From Symsagittifera roscoffensis (lineage: Eukaryota > Xenacoelomorpha > Acoela > Convolutidae), in NCBI RefSeq assembly GCF_963678635.1, contig NC_087064.1:16113802-16177801 (forward strand): a stretch of DNA of 64,000 nt. The letters run 5' to 3'. The notes below the pieces were generated by a model. The model did not search any database, was not told where the DNA came from, and saw only the letters and a program-made list of their open reading frames with translations. Below are positions 43,065-55,236 of this stretch, piece by piece (position 1 is the first letter of the stretch; each line of letters begins with the position of its first letter). Position numbers and translations under genes: made by a program.

Positions 43065-45057
43065 TGCAACACCATTAAACTACAATACATTTTTACCTGA
43101 TACGCGAAATAACAGTTTAAATTCGACCGTCATACACAATGAAAACCTTAATGGAACTAGGAATCTTACACAACAAGATATCCAAACACCATCACACTTC
43201 ATGAATGAAGAAATCGTCCAAACAACAACAACTACACAACAAAGTATTTCACCGATACGTCCAAATTTAACAACACCAAAAAATACAAACACTCCACTGG
43301 CACAAGTAACCTTACAATCAACCGTTAAACCTTCGGTTGCTCCAAAATATTCACATATGGATTATCAAACATATAGACCTATGACAGTACCGTCAAAAAC
43401 ACGAAGAACGTTCACAAAAAACACTTTTGCAGAACACAATTATAATTACGCACATTCGTCAAAAACAAACTATCCCCCACGAAAAACTAATAATAATCAT
43501 GTAAGTTCTCAATATTGGGATAACCCAATAACAACAACCAACTCAGTAAATTTTCGAACTAATTCACATCCTCCACAGGATCGTAGTGAAAAATACCCAT
43601 TTTTTCAACAAAATAAAAATAAAAAGCAAGCACCTCATCATACGGATTACTTATCATCTGATGATGATTATTTACAACCAGATATTTTTGCACCATATAC
43701 TCAAGAATATCGCGGACAAGGAGTGCAAAAACCTTATACATATAAAAGAATTTTTTCTCCAAATCCAACAGATACACAAAATCAACAACCAATACAAATG
43801 CAAAACCCAACTAATACACAATTTTTTCAACCAATTCAACCACAAAACCCAATGATTACACACTCGTATCAACCAACTCAAATGCAAAATGAAATACCAC
43901 TCCCATATTACCTTCAACAACACGAAATAACAAAAAATCAGCTTTCAAATTTTTCACAAATGCCAAATGCCGCAGAATCACTACAGATGACAATGAATCC
44001 ATACCTTATGGGTGGATCATCAATAACATCAAATAAACCACTAATGGTATTCACAGGAACAGACCCTGATTATTCTGTAGAAGATTATTTAAATGCAGTA
44101 ACAGCAAATTTAATTTTAAATATAGGACCTGAACCCATTAATACACCACTACATCAAAATTGGATACATCGACGCACAGCGTTGATACAAACAACCTTAG
44201 ATGGCGCAGCCCAAAAATGGTTTTCAGTATTACCTATAGAAATAAAATCAAATTGGAAAAGATTTACACAAGAGTTTTCAAAAATGTTTGACTCCGAAAG
44301 AAATAAACAACACCAAAGAGTTTTATGTAATGAAATTCTCAGATTACCAAATGAAACCATCAAACAATTAGCAGTACGTATCGAAACACTACTTCGAAAA
44401 GCATATTCATTAAATACACATGATTATAAAAACACAAAAATGACAGAAATTTTAATGATGACCTTAACACCTCAATTAAGGAAAATAGCAATAAAAAAGA
44501 GAGCATCTCATCCTTCCTCAATTCGAGAACCCGATTTAGATTTTCCAAAATTAGTCGACAAACTAGAGCAAGCCGAAATCACAATGAAACTTGAAGAAAC
44601 AGAAAATCTAAAACTACAGTATGTTAATCGAATCGAAACAAGCACTACAAATATCAATAACATACAGGAATCAGATACAGACCTAGTTGAAAAAATCACT
44701 GAAATACTAAATATTTATGAAAAACACCCAAATTTTAAAGGCAAACCATCTTTCAAAAAATGGTGTAATTATTGCCGACGATACGGACATAGTATTTCTG
44801 AATGTAGACAAAAACAACACGATAACCAGAACAAACCTCAAAAGTATAAAGAACCAAATAAATCATTCTATCAATATATGAAGAAAGATCAAAATCTACC
44901 AAACAAAATGTATACAGCAACAACAGTTCAGGAAAACCACTTCCGAACAACACTAATTACACAAGGAATCAATCACCATATAACTCAAGTTATAGAGGAA
45001 GATCACCAGAACGAAGAAATACACAGAAATCTTCACAAAATCATTATGATCGACTAA
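43039..45057 (+). CDS. Plus element Gag-type protein (copy 1)
   Basis: 672 open codons; no good ATG at the start of the frame, so entry by frameshift from ORF B is possible. Residues 1-320 are Pro/Gln/Asn/Thr-rich and disordered. About 330-520 is a retrotransposon gag domain (FTGTDPDYSVEDYL, LDGAAQKWFSVLP, ETIKQLAVRIE). About 573-586 is a CCHC zinc knuckle, CNYCRRYGHSISEC, that binds genomic RNA. The frame then runs out of phase with a downstream Asn/Arg/Ser/Tyr-rich tail. Confidence 0.85.
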   Translation: MRVVPLTIDATPLNYNTFLPDTRNNSLNSTVIHNENLNGTRNLTQQDIQTPSHFMNEEIVQTTTTTQQSISPIRPNLTTPKNTNTPLAQVTLQSTVKPSVAPKYSHMDYQTYRPMTVPSKTRRTFTKNTFAEHNYNYAHSSKTNYPPRKTNNNHVSSQYWDNPITTTNSVNFRTNSHPPQDRSEKYPFFQQNKNKKQAPHHTDYLSSDDDYLQPDIFAPYTQEYRGQGVQKPYTYKRIFSPNPTDTQNQQPIQMQNPTNTQFFQPIQPQNPMITHSYQPTQMQNEIPLPYYLQQHEITKNQLSNFSQMPNAAESLQMTMNPYLMGGSSITSNKPLMVFTGTDPDYSVEDYLNAVTANLILNIGPEPINTPLHQNWIHRRTALIQTTLDGAAQKWFSVLPIEIKSNWKRFTQEFSKMFDSERNKQHQRVLCNEILRLPNETIKQLAVRIETLLRKAYSLNTHDYKNTKMTEILMMTLTPQLRKIAIKKRASHPSSIREPDLDFPKLVDKLEQAEITMKLEETENLKLQYVNRIETSTTNINNIQESDTDLVEKITEILNIYEKHPNFKGKPSFKKWCNYCRRYGHSISECRQKQHDNQNKPQKYKEPNKSFYQYMKKDQNLPNKMYTATTVQENHFRTTLITQGINHHITQVIEEDHQNEEIHRNLHKIIMID

Positions 45058-45712
45058 ATAGTCGAAATAACTACTCGAGATCAAGTTCAAATACAACACA
45101 ATTTGTTTCTAGATCCAATTCCCAATCAAACACAAGAAACAAATACTATCCAAACAATCAATCACGAAACTCATCATATAACAGAAATAGAAACTATTCA
45201 AATAATCGAAATAGAAGTTAAATAGAAACTATTCAAATAATCGAAATAGAAGTTATTCGAACAATCGAAATCAGAATTACCCGAACAATCGATGAAGAAA
45301 TAACTCATATAACAGTTCAAACTATCACAGATCAAACGACAATTATCAAAACAGATCACGAAATAATTCACAAAATCGAAATTCAAGTTATAATAATCGA
45401 TATAGAAGTTATTCTCAATCACCACATAGAAATAATAACCATTATAATAATTCTAAACATCGATACAGAAGTAGTACACCCAAACATCAAAGACATATTA
45501 ATCAAGTTCAATCAAATGAACAAACAACATCAGACCCCCCAGGTATTGATGACACAGGAAATAACGAACTACAACTAAATCAAACAAACTGTGGATCATC
45601 AGACACAGAAAGTGATACAGAAAACACTATCTCCATAAATATGATAGCAGTCGAAAACGACTACGAACCTATTATATATGAACAACTTTTTACATCACAT
45701 ATATATGAAAAT
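45058..45712 (+). pseudogene. Asn/Arg/Ser-rich gag tail and pol start (copy 1)
   Basis: The DNA encodes, in shifting frames, many Asn-Arg-Ser and Tyr-Ser-Asn-Asn units. A 35 bp tandem duplication (45186-45220 and 45221-45255), not a multiple of three, alters the frame. The segment ends at the duplication join. Confidence 0.6.
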
Positions 45713-45853
45713 CGTCAAGCAAAGTCCAGAACTCAGAGAAAGTTATTGCTAAAATCTTGACTCTCGGGTTCTTCTGTGTAAAGACTCTTTTTCCTTCGCT
45801 CCCTAAGGCTAGAAATAAAATTGATCGCAGTTTCTTGTCCGCCTCCGTTCGTC

Positions 45854-46171
45854 TCATTCCATTAAATTTCCTCTTTTCTTCGTTGATCCGTTTTCTTTGG
45901 CGGATTTGTACTGTTTCATCGCGTTTTTGTTCCTATTCTCTCTGTTGGCTCTTTCCTTGTCCGACTCGCTGCCTGTTGCTTGTTCCAAAATTGGTATTTG
46001 TGTCTCTGGTATCTCTGGTCCGTGCAGACTCTCTAAATCCAGATTTTCTTTGGCAATGATCGCCAATTGAAATTGGTCGCTCCATTGGGTCCAGGCATGC
46101 GGTGGCTCTAGGGTATGGTTAGGCCAAAAGGGGGGAATTCCACGCACGTTCGAATTATTAGACTGCGCCAT
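45854..46171 (-). pseudogene. Duplicate of the minus Gypsy gag N-terminus
   Basis: 105 codons nearly identical to 36229-36546 (one visible Asp/Asn difference). It is cut at 45713 by the duplication join, so there is no downstream pol. Confidence 0.9.
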
Positions 46172-46615
46172 AATAAACTATTCTAATTCTGTATACCTAT
46201 GTACAATTGCTGTACATAAACTTAAAATAATAAAACTATTAAAAGGATGTATGTGAATTAAGAACGTTAAAAAGGGCAACTGAGAATTATCTCATATCGA
46301 CCAATGGTCGTCACTAAATTGGTTAACAGGTATTAATTAAACACCGAAGGTCTTTTAAGACACTAAAAACAAATCACAACAGCGGTTGATTCCAATGTTG
46401 GCCTGATTGCCACCTCTATGCATTATTTAATTAGGGTTTCACTTGCACTTGTTTAAGAAGCACCTGTGTTGACATATTTAACCAAATGCCAATATTTTGC
46501 AACGTTCATTATGTTTTTATGAACTCAACTTTTGTATTTCCAAGTTCGCCTATTATTTTAAGTATACAGGGCTTTTTTCTCTTTTTCGCAATGCAAACTT
46601 TAAAAGTCTTGACAA

Positions 46616-47325
46616 AATTGAGTTTCCCAACCCTATGGTGGCGTGCTATTAGTGTAAACTCAGGGATTGCAAATCTTTTTGGTTTCCGAAATATGGCGTT
46701 TTCTTTATGATTTTCACTTCTTTTTGAAATAACTTACCTTTAAAAAGTATTTACAGAAACTCAATTTCTTAACCAACCCCATGGCAAAGTGCTCTCAATG
46801 TAGACTATAGATTTGCAATTGTGCCCTCCAAGTATGACTTCTCGGATGATTTTTTCAAATTTATTCATAAACTCGAATAACTAACAGAACCTGAAACTCG
46901 CAACCTTATAGTGGATTGGTCCAAGTGTACAATATTCGGTTGCAATTCTGCCCTCTTAATTTTTTTTTTGAAGTTTAAGAATAAAAAATACTAAATAAAC
47001 CTGAGAATCTCAACCTTATAGTGATGATGTGCTTTCAGGCTAAACTCAGGCGGTGCAAATCTGGTCTCCAAATTACTGCTAAAATTCTTCTGATTTTCGA
47101 GATAGTAAAAGAAATAAAAATTGATACCTTCAACCTTTTGGCGAAGTGCTCTCAGGGTACTTTATGGGATTGCAATTCTGCATTCCAAATATGTTTGCTG
47201 AGATGCTTTTGGTTTTCGTGATAGGTCATTTTTAAAAACATTTATTTTCAAATACAAAAATTTCAACGCCATGGTGAGGTGCTCTTAGGGTACACTATAG
47301 GGTTGCATTTCTGCCCTTTAAATTC
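46616..47325 (+). repeat. Duplicated satellite block
   Basis: Copy of 36992-37700 within unit 2, with only scattered base changes. Confidence 0.8.
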
Positions 47326-49874
47326 AGCGAGCTCTTTGCCCTGTTTAAGGAGGCTCTTTTCACGTTCCATTTTCTATTGACGGTAGGTGCGAGTCATGCG
47401 CTAGTATTCCGTATTTGATTTAGCTGTGATTGCGGTCCGTGAAATTAGTTTAAGGGGATGGTAAAAACCAGAAACATGACAAAAGATTTTTGTGCTTTCG
47501 AGTCGTTTTGTAAAAGTTACTGTGATTTTTTTCAGCACTATTTTTAAATTGAAGCGTCTTTTATTCGGTAATTTTTGTTCACTTGCATTGTTAGGCTTAC
47601 TGTTTTGCCAAAATTTCCAGTGACACGAGTTTTTATCTTTCAAATAGCAATTTACCTCGGCAATTTTCTTGAGCCTGTTTTATCTGTGGCATTCTGTTGC
47701 AACGTAAAATTAACGCAGCTTCATGATTATCGTGGAGCGAATAAAATTCGCTGGAAGTCGAAGATTTTTTTGTCGGACTGTTCAACGCTGAATTGCATGT
47801 CCGCTCGTGAGGCCCCCCCAACAGCTTGTCATTTAAGAAAATGATTGCATAATAGTGAACTCTTGAAAATTCACGTGAACTCTCATTTGTGTAATGGGTT
47901 ATGTACGATTTTTTTTTGTCTTTCGTCCCATGGTAAAAATCGTAGATAGCTCTTTTGTTGATCACTTTGTTTGCTTTTGTCATATTTGCTTTTTTAATGG
48001 TATCCTTTTTAAATCGAGCTAGAAGGTGTTGTAGATGTATTCAAGCGCCTGACTTATTGTTTAGTAGTTTTATTCTTCAGGCCATAATATTACCTTCTCA
48101 TATCCAGATATTCAGCTTCTGATCTGATCGTAGAAGTTCGGTCTCGTCTAGTAAACTTTAGAATGTTTCCTGCAAACTTCTATTTGAATCGTTTGACATC
48201 CGCAGAGCTAGGTGGGTTCTCCTCATATATTTCAAACGAGCATGATTTTTTGGTCAGTGATTTACTCTGCCAACTATAATTTTTTCATATTCCAGGCTTT
48301 TTTTTATTAAAACATGATTAAACCGTGTCTCAATTTATATTTTGTTTAAAATTGCATTTGACCTGAGGTTGCAGAACGAATATGTCAAAGTTAGAGTTTT
48401 CTTTAGCTTGGCTTGTTTGCAGGACCAAATTTATTTTGAAAAATTAATATCAAAAAAATTCTACCTATCCAACGAGTTTTGGTTCCTATTTGGTTTCGAT
48501 TTTAGCCGTTTTTCAAAGCTTCCTCTCTATCTTGGAACGCCCAGTTAGTTTTCTCTATTGGTGTTTTAAGAATGTTTTCAAACAGTTTTTCAACCAGATG
48601 CTGCTGAAGTCTATAATACAAAATTTTGTTTGTCTCATCCATTTTTGAAGTCGGAAGACTCAACTCTATCTAAGACTCATATCTGTGTAGGCTGTTGAGT
48701 AGCCATGTTGGCATCTTTACCTCTGGCAATTTGAACACGAAGCTTTAGTCACTCCAATTTCCGGCATCTGTTTGTGGGCCGTTTCCTCGAAAGCATTGTC
48801 AGCGTGTTTCAGCATAAAAATGTATCTATTTATCTTAAGAGTCACCGGTACAAGGTAAATAAGATACCCCATAGCTGCTCTTTTTGTTGTTTTGGGAACT
48901 GTGTTGACTATCAGCGCTATTTAAAACATTTCCCAGAAGTCCAAAACCAAGAAGTTTTGTCACTGAATCCATCATCATTGGAGTTAAATGTGTTCAACTA
49001 TCCTTATTTGCTGCCAGTCTGACACCATTTGTGTTTCTGTTGCTTAATCGTTTTTTTTTGTACACGGTTTTATCTGATCCGGTTTTATCTGATATTTCTT
49101 TTTTAAATAAGCGGTTCCATTATACGTAAACTTTGTAAATAAAAATCTCTAGCGCGTCTCAGTTATTTCGTGAGTTGTTGATCTGAAGAAAAAGGCATTT
49201 ATTCAAGTGTACGAGTCATAATTGCAATGAGTTCAGCGTACTCGATCAGTAATTCGGATTTGCCTGTAATAGGTCGTGGAATAAGGATCATTTTCCGTTA
49301 AAATATTTACAACCACAGTTTGATATCCATAACTTCGTGGTCAAACAGTTTTCAGCTGCAAGCAAAAACCTCAAATGTCACGTTAACTTTTTCAGTAACC
49401 CCTTCTTGCAAGTATGCTATTTTTCCATATTGCTAACTTGTTTTTTTATAAGTAAGTGGAACCGACTATACCAATCTGTCTTTTTTGCTGAAATTCCAAG
49501 ATATTTGTCCAAGTTAGTTTACGTAAGTGAGTTCTAGTAAAACAAAACTACAGTCCCGAGGTGGATAATGTTTGCTTTGGACTCTGCTAAAATGAGTTGT
49601 TTCATTGCCGGAATCCCCATTGCCGTAATGCGATTGGCGTCGAATCTTCGTTCACATCTTCCGCTGATTCCAGTAGCTGTCACCTCATTTGGTGCATCCA
49701 CAACCTCTTGTCATTCGTCTGCAGCGTGTTTCCCCGTCTAATCTGCTGTCTGTCAAAATGGAACCTGATCTGAACTATATTTTATGATTGGATAAATTAG
49801 ATATTTTACCACTGTAAAGTATTTAATATTAACCAATCATGATCCATCTAACTAACAACCCACTTATTTTTAAG
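47326..49874. other. Duplicated anonymous DNA
   Basis: Copy of 37701-40256. It is more diverged than the rest of the unit between about 47900 and 48700, where several small indels and substitutions cluster. No gene seen. Confidence 0.5.
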
Positions 49875-51387
49875 TGCTGAAATTACTTGTAATTTCAGCA
49901 CCAGAGAGATTTGAATTTAACTTAGAAATTAGTTGCCTCTCCCAGAGAACTTCAGCAGCCGCAACAAACCAGTGTACCCTAGATCTATTGAGCCTAGCAG
50001 AGACTAGTTAAACACCCTGAGACTAGAAAGTATAAGAGTAAGATTAGGATCGGTATTAGAAGTTGCACGAATCTATCCGGCCGAAAATAAGATAGCGTGA
50101 CGAGCAGACGGTGTACCCTATCCGAAATTACTCTATGAGTTAACCACATCGGTCCTAACTCATCTGGTGCGACCATAAGTCTCGAATAAGACCTTAGTAG
50201 CTTAGAATTAACCAAAAATAGATTAGAATTTAGACAAAACATTTTAAAAATGTTATACGACGATAATTTAATCGAAATGTCTCTACGACTCAATAGATCA
50301 GAGCCGATATTCCGAACGATAACAGAACTACCCGGAATCGTAAGAAGACCGCGAACAAGAGACGACATACGACAAAGTAGAAACTTACCATATAGTTATA
50401 TGATAGTACGGCAAAAGCCAACACAAACTTTTATATTTAGAATCTTATTAGCAATGAATTTAGATTTTCATTTGCAAACATAAAATCTTGAAGTCAATCT
50501 TCATAATCATTTCAGGCGCTAAACAAAATTATTAATATACAATAACGATTGATAAAAAGATCTCAAATCGTTTTCTTAAATTCTGCAGTCTTATATAAAA
50601 CATGTTTGAAAAATATTTATTGAAAATCAAAATAAAAATTAGTAGCATGACAATAAATTGTTAGTAATCATAAAATCATCTGTTGTCCCAGCTTCATCAC
50701 CTAAACATAACAACAATCATAAGCTCACTAATATCATTAAAAAACTAAATCTTTTCTTCGATAAATTCACTTAATTTTAAAATCAGATCATCAAGGCTTA
50801 TCCTTGGATCTTAATTAATTTCCTATTTCACTAAATTTAAAACCTGATCATCAAGGCCTATCCTTGGATCAAAAAGAACAATTTTGTTCTCCCCCACCCA
50901 CTTAGCAAGTGTCTAACGACCTCAAACTTCGATTCACTATCCAACCCTTCCAAAAAACCCAAGACTAATAGAAATTTTTCAATAAAACTAACCATTCAAA
51001 TTAGGATAAACAGTGAATAACTTCGGTTATTCATCCTTCACTTGAACCCTCCTCTTACCAGACCCAGGATAAATCTTAAACTTAGTAAGTTTAAAATAGT
51101 ATCTAACGAACTACTCGCGTTCTAACTATGCCTGAACCTTGTGGATCGATTTACTATTCTCCAACCCTTGAACACAATCACTACCCCTAAGTAAGATTAA
51201 GTAAGTTAACACCTTAGCTTATATTAGCCACGAGAAAGTAAAAAATCATTCTTCGGAATCGATATACTTTTCTCTCCAACCCTAAACAAATAGACCCAGG
51301 TTAAGCTAACCAAAAAATCGTAAGGACTAACAGTTTAAGAAAGTAGACATCATCTAACAACTCTTTGCATCCTTCATCCTAAACCTT

Positions 51388-51855
51388 ATGTCATTCAAAA
51401 ATCTAGGAAATAAACAAACAATCGTTTTACACAACTGTGAAATAGATAACAAAAAATACGATCTTGTAATCACACCTCATACACAAACAGTTGGATGTAT
51501 CAGAACAAAACGACTAACAATAAAAAGAAAAATAATAAACAAACAAAGACAAATCACACGAAAAAGATTTTCAAAAAATAGAAACGCATTTTCAGAATCA
51601 GAAGCCTGCAATTTAGATGAACTCTATAAATTAAAAGAATCGATTGATAAAAATTGTCCCATTCACGATCAATTATATTTTTCCGACTCAGAAACAACTT
51701 CAAATTCATCAAAAAGAGGAAAAAGAAGAATAAAAAAGCAATATAAACACAAACCAGTACACTTGTATAATTGGAACCAACCAATTAGACACATCGATAG
51801 TTATATATTAACAGTCATTAAACGAAAAAATGAGCCACAGCCACACTCAAAGTGA
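51388..51855 (+). CDS. Plus element ORF A (copy 2), basic protein
   Basis: 155 codons, identical to copy 1 except for an Asn to Asp change near residue 25. Same basic tracts and the same 26-base overlap with the next ORF. This copy is linked to pol and is the one in the longer element. Confidence 0.6.
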   Translation: MSFKNLGNKQTIVLHNCEIDNKKYDLVITPHTQTVGCIRTKRLTIKRKIINKQRQITRKRFSKNRNAFSESEACNLDELYKLKESIDKNCPIHDQLYFSDSETTSNSSKRGKRRIKKQYKHKPVHLYNWNQPIRHIDSYILTVIKRKNEPQPHSK

Positions 51856-52660
51856 CGAAAGTCCAGATGACGAAGAGGTTTACCCCTTCCTCATAGATGC
51901 ACCCGATAATAGAGGGCAGCATGACTTCTGCAAGAATTTACTCCTAAATTTGTTTGAACCCGGAATCAGCCCGTGCAAAGCAGAATTCCCAGATGTAAAA
52001 ATCAAAAGACAAATTATTGAACATTATCTGAAAGATATATGTAATTTAACACAACAATACGGAATCTACACCATAGAATTCAGCACACCAAATCCGAATC
52101 ACCGCAAATATGTAATTCAAACAGACGATCTTGAATTAGAATTTTCAAAAGTATTCTTAGAATATATTAAAAGCATACAATATCATAACTCACAAAGAGC
52201 AAACTCCATATTTACTAACGAAGTTTTTGCAATAATATATAGCTATATTTCAATATTAGAAAAAACAGAATTTCAAAGTATCTCACCAACTGAAACATCC
52301 AAACATACAAAAGTACGACAAGAAATCACATTATTTTCAACTTTTCTACATATAATCAAAGAAAATTTCACTAAAGACGAAGTTTCACAACACACAAAAC
52401 ATGACTTACAAAAAATTTTGGCATGGTTTATAAAAGATTATTTCACACATAATATAGACTTAATTTCACAAGCAAGAAAAAATTTCAGACCTCAAAATCC
52501 AAACGATGATAATGCCATCACAGAACAGTCAGACTACGTTTGGGACCCTGAATGGTCTCATCGTGCATTTATAAATATCCCACAATCAATCTCAAGTCAA
52601 GCAATAAGTACAATATCTTATCAAAGAGGATTATGTGAGAGTAGTACCACTGACCATTGA
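51830..52660 (+). CDS. Plus element ORF B (copy 2), unknown
   Basis: 276 codons, protein identical to copy 1. Both copies being open and unchanged fits recent duplication and does not by itself prove selection. Confidence 0.55.
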   Translation: MSHSHTQSDESPDDEEVYPFLIDAPDNRGQHDFCKNLLLNLFEPGISPCKAEFPDVKIKRQIIEHYLKDICNLTQQYGIYTIEFSTPNPNHRKYVIQTDDLELEFSKVFLEYIKSIQYHNSQRANSIFTNEVFAIIYSYISILEKTEFQSISPTETSKHTKVRQEITLFSTFLHIIKENFTKDEVSQHTKHDLQKILAWFIKDYFTHNIDLISQARKNFRPQNPNDDNAITEQSDYVWDPEWSHRAFINIPQSISSQAISTISYQRGLCESSTTDH

Positions 52661-54653
52661 TGCAACACCATTAAACTACAATACATTTTTACCTGATACG
52701 CGAAATAACAGTTTAAATTCGACCGTCATACACAATGAAAACCTTAATGGAACTAGGAATCTTACACAACAAGATATCCAAACACCATCACACTTCATGA
52801 ATGAAGAAATCGTCCAAACAACAACAACTACACAACAAAGTATTTCACCGATACGTCCAAATTTAACAACACCAAAAAATACAAACACTCCACTGGCACA
52901 AGTAACCTTACAATCAACCGTTAAACCTTCGGTTGCTCCAAAATATTCACATATGGATTATCAAACATATAGACCTATGACAGTACCGTCAAAAACACGA
53001 AGAACGTTCACAAAAAACACTTTTGCAGAACACAATTATAATTACGCACATTCGTCAAAAACAAACTATCCCCCACGAAAAACTAATAATAATCATGTAA
53101 GTTCTCAATATTGGGATAACCCAATAACAACAACCAACTCAGTAAATTTTCGAACTAATTCACATCCTCCACAGGATCGTAGTGAAAAATACCCATTTTT
53201 TCAACAAAACAAAAATAAAAAGCAAGCACCTCATCATACGGATTACTTATCATCTGATGATGATTATTTACAACCAGATATTTTTGCACCATATACTCAA
53301 GAATATCGCGGACAAGGAGTGCAAAAACCTTATACATATAAAAGAATTTTTTCTCCAAATCCAACAGATACACAAAATCAACAACCAATACAAATGCAAA
53401 ACCCAACTAATACACAATTTTTTCAACCAATTCAACCACAAAACCCAATGATTACACACTCGTATCAACCAACTCAAATGCAAAATGAAATACCACTCCC
53501 ATATTACCTTCAACAACACGAAATAACAAAAAATCAGCTTTCAAATTTTTCACAAATGCCAAATGCCGCAGAATCACTACAGATGACAATGAATCCATAC
53601 CTTATGGGTGGATCATCAATAACATCAAATAAACCACTAATGGTATTCACAGGAACAGACCCTGATTATTCTGTAGAAGATTATTTAAATGCAGTAACAG
53701 CAAATTTAATTTTAAATATAGGACCTGAACCCATTAATACACCACTACATCAAAATTGGATACATCGACGCACAGCGTTGATACAAACAACCTTAGATGG
53801 CGCAGCCCAAAAATGGTTTTCAGTATTACCTATAGAAATAAAATCAAATTGGAAAAGATTTACACAAGAGTTTTCAAAAATGTTTGACTCCGAAAGAAAT
53901 AAACAACACCAAAGAGTTTTATGTAATGAAATTCTCAGATTACCAAATGAAACCATCAAACAATTAGCAGTACGTATCGAAACACTACTTCGAAAAGCAT
54001 ATTCATTAAATACACATGATTATAAAAACACAAAAATGACAGAAATTTTAATGATGACCTTAACACCTCAATTAAGGAAAATAGCAATAAAAAAGAGAGC
54101 ATCTCATCCTTCCTCAATTCGAGAACCCGATTTAGATTTTCCAAAATTAGTCGACAAACTAGAGCAAGCCGAAATCACAATGAAACTTGAAGAAACAGAA
54201 AATCTAAAACTACAGTATGTTAATCGAATCGAAACAAGCACTACAAATATCAATAACATACAGGAATCAGATACAGACCTAGTTGAAAAAATCACTGAAA
54301 TACTAAATATTTATGAAAAACACCCAAATTTTAAAGGCAAACCATCTTTCAAAAAATGGTGTAATTATTGCCGACGATACGGACATAGTATTTCTGAATG
54401 TAGACAAAAACAACACGATAACCAGAACAAACCTCAAAAGTATAAAGAACCAAATAAATCATTCTATCAATATATGAAGAAAGATCAAAATCTACCAAAC
54501 AAAATGTATACAGCAACAACAGTTCAGGAAAACCACTTCCGAACAACACTAATTACACAAGGAATCAATCACCATATAACTCAAGTTATAGAGGAAGATC
54601 ACCAGAACGAAGAAATACACAGAATTCTTCACAAAATCATTATGATCGACTAA
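52635..54653 (+). CDS. Plus element Gag-type protein (copy 2)
   Basis: 672 codons with the same domains as copy 1: disordered N-terminus, gag helical domain, CCHC knuckle (about 573-586). One residue near the C-terminus differs (Asn to Ile). Followed by the Asn/Arg/Ser-rich tail, where the 35 bp duplication also occurs (54782-54816, 54817-54851), so that duplication predates the 9.6 kb event. Confidence 0.85.
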   Translation: MRVVPLTIDATPLNYNTFLPDTRNNSLNSTVIHNENLNGTRNLTQQDIQTPSHFMNEEIVQTTTTTQQSISPIRPNLTTPKNTNTPLAQVTLQSTVKPSVAPKYSHMDYQTYRPMTVPSKTRRTFTKNTFAEHNYNYAHSSKTNYPPRKTNNNHVSSQYWDNPITTTNSVNFRTNSHPPQDRSEKYPFFQQNKNKKQAPHHTDYLSSDDDYLQPDIFAPYTQEYRGQGVQKPYTYKRIFSPNPTDTQNQQPIQMQNPTNTQFFQPIQPQNPMITHSYQPTQMQNEIPLPYYLQQHEITKNQLSNFSQMPNAAESLQMTMNPYLMGGSSITSNKPLMVFTGTDPDYSVEDYLNAVTANLILNIGPEPINTPLHQNWIHRRTALIQTTLDGAAQKWFSVLPIEIKSNWKRFTQEFSKMFDSERNKQHQRVLCNEILRLPNETIKQLAVRIETLLRKAYSLNTHDYKNTKMTEILMMTLTPQLRKIAIKKRASHPSSIREPDLDFPKLVDKLEQAEITMKLEETENLKLQYVNRIETSTTNINNIQESDTDLVEKITEILNIYEKHPNFKGKPSFKKWCNYCRRYGHSISECRQKQHDNQNKPQKYKEPNKSFYQYMKKDQNLPNKMYTATTVQENHFRTTLITQGINHHITQVIEEDHQNEEIHRILHKIIMID

Positions 54654-55236
54654 ATAGTCGAAATAACTACTCGAGATCAAATTCAAATACAACACAATTT
54701 GTTTCTAGATCCAATTCCCAATCAAACACAAGAAACAAATACTATCCAAACAATCAATCACGAAACTCATCATATAACAGAAATAGAAACTATTCAAATA
54801 ATCGAAATAGAAGTTAAATAGAAACTATTCAAATAATCGAAATAGAAGTTATTCGAACAATCGAAATCAGAATTACCCGAACAATCGATGAAGAAATAAC
54901 TCATATAACAGATCAAACTATCACAGATCAAACGACAATTATCAAAACAGATCACGAAATAATTCACAAAATCGAAATTCAAGTTATAATAATCGATATA
55001 GAAGTTATTCTCAATCACCACATAGAAATAATAACCATTATAATAATTCTAAACATCGCTACAGAAGTAGTACACCCAAACATCAAAGACATATTAATCA
55101 AGTTCAATCAAATGAACAAACAACATCAGACCCCCCAGGTATTGATGACACAGGAAATAACGAACTACAACTAAATCAAATAAACTGTGGATCATCAGAC
55201 ACAGAAAGTGATACAGAAAACACTATCTCCATAAAT
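54654..55236 (+). pseudogene. Asn/Arg/Ser/Tyr-rich gag tail (copy 2)
   Basis: Low-complexity coding DNA with many AAT-CGA-AAT and TAT-TCA-AAT codon runs in shifting frames, leading into the pol frame that opens at 55237. Similar to RNA-binding, aggregation-prone tails. Frame breaks include the 35 bp duplication. Confidence 0.55.

Larger units (their letters stand above)
36088..45712 (+). repeat. Unit 1 of a 9.6 kb direct tandem duplication
   Basis: It aligns throughout with 45713-55309. Contents in order: partial minus Gypsy gag and its upstream DNA, satellite block, about 2.5 kb of anonymous DNA, then the 5' region and gag ORFs of the plus-strand element. It ends inside the pol start of that element. 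The breakpoint shares a single C, so homology at the join is minimal. Confidence 0.95.
40257..45712 (+). mobile_element. Truncated first copy of the plus-strand LTR element
   Basis: It contains the putative LTR/leader, the three gag-region ORFs and the first bases of pol, and stops at the duplication join. It cannot encode pol. It arose by tandem duplication, not separate insertion, because flanking anonymous DNA is copied too. Confidence 0.85.

Noticed and set aside
41958-44953. Minus-strand hydrophobic ORFs across the plus element gag region
   Set aside because: The A-rich sense strand gives T-rich antisense codons that look like Phe/Leu/Val membrane proteins; artefact of composition.
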